A stretch of DNA of 64,000 bases from contig CDMY01000300.1 of the NCBI GenBank assembly GCA_001179505.1, positions 11,883-75,882 of the forward strand, written 5' to 3'. Shown piece after piece: positions 61,401-64,000 of this stretch. The notes under the pieces were generated by a model. The model saw only the letters and a list, made by a program, of their open reading frames with translations, did not search any database and had not been told where the DNA came from. The position numbers and the translations under genes are program-made. The first letter of the stretch is position 1. Every line of letters begins with the position of its first letter. Source of the DNA: Vitrella brassicaformis (Eukaryota > Sar > Vitrellaceae).

Positions 61401-63056
61401 GTTGACTGAACCACTTCGTTCAGCTACTGTCTTGTGTGCGCACAGGTTCACAAGCTTCGGTAAGTTGACGACGGCAGCGTGTTCGTTAAGTGTGCAGCGT
61501 TGTCAACTGTTTACCATTTTGATTGATTTTACAGGGTACCAGGAGGTAAAAATGGGCCGTGACTATTGAGAGAACCTTCATTCCACGCAATGTATCTCAT
61601 GGGCTATGACCACGGCTTTTTAGATCATCGAGGCAAAGGGCTACATCGCCTGGAGTATGAAGAATATTCTTCCTCTGGTACGTCCAAAATTCGAACGCAA
61701 GATCTATTGCTGCAGTTTCTTGTTGTGCAGTTTTTCAACAACAAGGCGTTCAACTCGGCCCTGACAAATCGCATCTCTCAATGTCACATCAAGTACCCGG
61801 TCGACTCAGGCGCTGTCGGAAAGGTCTTCGTCAGTGACTCCGCTTTGCCTGGAGAGCGAGCACCAGGTAATTCGTAATAATATCATTTGCAAGCCCGCGA
61901 CTGGACAACACTCGCGTGGGTGACATGTGTGTACGTACATCTTTGCAGATGCAACAGTTGCCATAATTTCATCTGAACCCTCGACCGTCGTAATCGCACC
62001 GCTGCCATCCATCCACTTGAGCCAATGCAAAGCCTCCGCTGTCTCTCGCAGGGGAATTTTATTCGCCTTCATGAAGTGTACGTTGGTTCAGGTAGGTCAC
62101 TCACGTCTGGCAAACATTTGAGCTTCTTTCTTTGTGATCTTCTTGTCTTTCTTAAAGGCCACGTTTTGCTTTTCGTTCTTCGGATTCCACTTTCGAGCGA
62201 AGGGCCCAGTGGAAGCAGCTGGTTCAATCTTTGCTCCTCTCAATCACAAGTGACGGAGCCATGTAGCAACTGTCTTCGACTGTCTTCCCACACGGAGTGC
62301 TCTTTCTTCAGACCGCAGAGCGCAACATAATAGGAAAAGAACTTGAGCAAATCGTCGAATTCGCCTCCCGAGTGAGGAGCCGCATCGAGAAGACTAAGGT
62401 CGTTCTCTTATTCACAGTTGGCTTAGCCAGCATTGTACCTCCGTAAGGGATGCAAAGCCATTCGGTCACTCAACTATTGGATCGCTCAACGTTGTTCTCC
62501 GTTTGACAGTAACGCGCAGTTTTCCGGCCTGTCCTTCTTGATCGCGAACTTCAAGGAACGGATGTCGAAGAACTTCCCGAATCAAGCACCAGAGGAGACA
62601 TGTGTTGCGTGGGATGTCGAAGGGGAGGTCACCCGAAGGTATCGCCTCCATCTTCACCCTTTCACGAAGCACAAATGTGCAGCTTTCTTCTTGATCCGGG
62701 ATGATAAGGTTGGTGCAAGCACGCAACGTTTGTTATTAGCCTCTAGCTCATCCGCATATCTTTGTCCGTTTGTGCTTTTGTTGTGTTCTCAAGCACATAC
62801 GGAACCACGGCTGTAAGCAAAGAAAGGTGAAGGGATGGTCGCGTGAATACTGTGACTGTTCCGGTTGATAGACTGTGGCGACACCTATGCTGAAGCGACC
62901 TGCATCGACTCGTTGTCTCTTTACCATCCGTAGCACATTCCGGTGGCGGCCGGCGTGCAGTGGGAGCGGCCAGAGTTCACTGAAGATTTAGTTGTGCTTC
63001 GGGCTGTAATTTGTAATTCAGTAGTGGTAAGGGTGTGGCAAAATAGCTTCTATTGA
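58491..63056 (+). CDS. FAD-dependent aromatic-type monooxygenase
   Basis: A flavoprotein hydroxylase of the phenol/PHBH-like family cut into about 25 very short exons. MEEEIKTDVIIVGAG joins PTGLVLAIEL (dinucleotide-binding GxGxxG), ARRGVDFIVFDKLP, RALGVMPRTLEIYEDLG, VDSFYCKPLLLH, LLCEKLAAILGP and VGHTFAEGV. VVG then joins a 9-nt exon (CDG) and ARSFVRKSLGIPFEGFT, giving the GxDGxxSxVR motif. Later GNAFLAGDAAH, IFPPLFHQG, HNTGIGDAYNLG, WKLAHVLQDGAN and LESYEQERKPVGDAVVR form the GDAAH FAD site. The C-terminal thioredoxin-like part includes GERAPDATVA, GHVLLFVLRIPL and AAFFLIRDDKHIPVAAG. Substrate is unknown; ubiquinone-pathway and phenolic hydroxylases are both possible. Several middle exons (60100-60850) are uncertain. 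Confidence 0.85.
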
Positions 63057-63534
63057 GCCAAGTACAGAAAGCTATTCTGAGTTCGTTTCCACCAGTGACT
63101 CAGATACATGTCCAGTACACTCAAAAACTGTCACGCAGTCTTGACGGTTATAGCTATGCAAGTGTCTCACTGGAGGCGGATGTCGCCTCCGTCGCCCTTA
63201 TCAGTCTGTTCTCCGATCGTAGGGGTTGGACTGTGTTGCCCATATCCCTCGTTCTACGCTTTTAGCGTGATGAAATGCCTGATACACAAACGGTATACGG
63301 GCGTAGAGGGTAAGAATTCACTTCTCCCAGGCTTACCTCAAAGCCTTCACTCCGCACGTAAAAAGTATTGGCGAGTGTTGGAACAATCTCTCCAGAAACA
63401 CGATCGACAGCTCCTCCACTCTCTGATTGGAGGGACTTGATCTTCACCAAATCCAATGTCGTCCATGCTGTTGGCTCCGGCAATGCAGGCAAAAGCCCAG
63501 CTCGCTGTCAAACCCTTCCTATGCACTCATATAT

Positions 63535-64000
63535 TCAAATGCTGCGCTTCCTGTCTACCTGGTAAAGCAATGCCACATATCCAGCACCCGGCAGCCGCGT
63601 ATATGACCGAAACTCTCCGGGATTCGCCGGTTTCTCAGTAGCAGGGGATTCCAGCCGACGTCTCTGTCGAATGAGCCTCTGAAGCTTCTGCCAAATCGAC
63701 TTGGCGTCATTGGATTTGCCGGGTCTTGTGCTCGCTGGTGGCTCACTCTTGTTGCCGCCCAACACATCAGTTTCCAACTCCTCCAGGGCCTCATGGTGCA
63801 TGCTGATGAGCTCCTGAGGGGCAGAAGAGGTGACACATTGGTTCCCTCGGTTTCTTTCTTCTTCTGTTCTGACCAGAATGCGGACGACGCGCCTGGAGAA
63901 GTCAGCGTTTGTCGGTCGCCTTTCCTGCGGCGTCTGTCCTCGGTCCTCAGCCTGTTCTGCCACACGCGAGACGAACGCACCCGGCGCCAGCTGCGCCCCA
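63535..64000 (-). CDS. Partial gene at right edge, unknown
   Basis: A minus-strand frame enters from beyond the window and reads NADFSRRVVRILVRTEEERN, ISMHHEALEELETDVLGGNK, then SIWQKLQRLIRQRRRLE and RLPGAGYVALLYQ, ending VDRKRSI at a TGA stop. It is helical, charged and coding-like in one frame only. Another open stretch at 63337-63467 (LDLVKIKSLQSESGG) has good splice borders but does not match this frame's phase, so whether it belongs here is unresolved. No family recognised. Confidence 0.45.
   Translation of the reverse strand, partial: GAQLAPGAFVSRVAEQAEDRGQTPQERRPTNADFSRRVVRILVRTEEERNRGNQCVTSSAPQELISMHHEALEELETDVLGGNKSEPPASTRPGKSNDAKSIWQKLQRLIRQRRRLESPATEKPANPGEFRSYTRLPGAGYVALLYQVDRKRSI

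Overview
The window is intron-rich nuclear DNA from a eukaryote. Genes are split into many short GT-AG exons, start codons often sit in a GCCACCATGG-like context, and the products include SAS-6 (centriole), Rab18, PIG-P (GPI anchor), a KDEL-tailed SDF2 protein, Fip1 and an organellar Phe-tRNA synthetase. Moderately high GC, dense TG/GTCT microsatellites inside introns, octotricopeptide/HPR-type organelle RNA-binding repeats and a Sulfotransfer_4-type enzyme point to an alveolate alga. A chromerid such as Vitrella brassicaformis is my best guess, but this is inference and not proven by the window. All exon joins were worked out by eye from splice signals and reading phase; CDS spans run from start codon to stop codon and include introns.

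Layout. 1-887: repeat-rich element, inverted relative to a second copy at 15379-16680. 990-15266: ENO4-like enolase (-), secreted or membrane protein (+), IPP isomerase (-), Rab18 (+), SDF2/KDEL (-), SAS-6 (+). 15379-16680: second inverted-repeat copy with a 300-N gap. 16802-22253: small Pro/Asn-rich protein, basic-tailed exon, multipass membrane protein and PIG-P (all -). 22585-26735: CENP-B-type DNA-binding protein and Fip1 (both +). 27124-31866: large C2HC zinc-finger protein (-, paralogue A, with a frameshift). 32373-33322: two small unknown genes. 33848-41915: pseudokinase (-) head-to-head with a helical protein that carries an in-frame TAA (+). 43501-48789: Sulfotransfer_4-like gene, a 300-N gap, then C2HC paralogue B (all -). 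49224-52810: CAMK-like kinase with DFD in place of DFG (+). 53584-64000: HPR/FAST-like protein (+), mitochondrial PheRS (-), FAD monooxygenase (+) and a partial gene (-) at the right edge.

Organisation. Head-to-head gene pairs sharing 64-433 bp between start codons recur eight times, so bidirectional promoters look like the local norm. Introns up to about 53 kb usually end in TG-repeat tracts before the AG, whereas those from about 53.5 kb to the right edge have ordinary pyrimidine tracts, which marks a compositional boundary. There is no operon logic. Shared themes are flagellum/centriole (ENO4-like, SAS-6), ER and secretory pathway (SDF2, PIG-P, Rab18) and organelle gene expression (HPR protein, PheRS). 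No CRISPR array, tRNA, rRNA or autonomous transposon was found. Both 300-N gaps lie inside duplicated sequence and are probably assembly joins of unknown true length.
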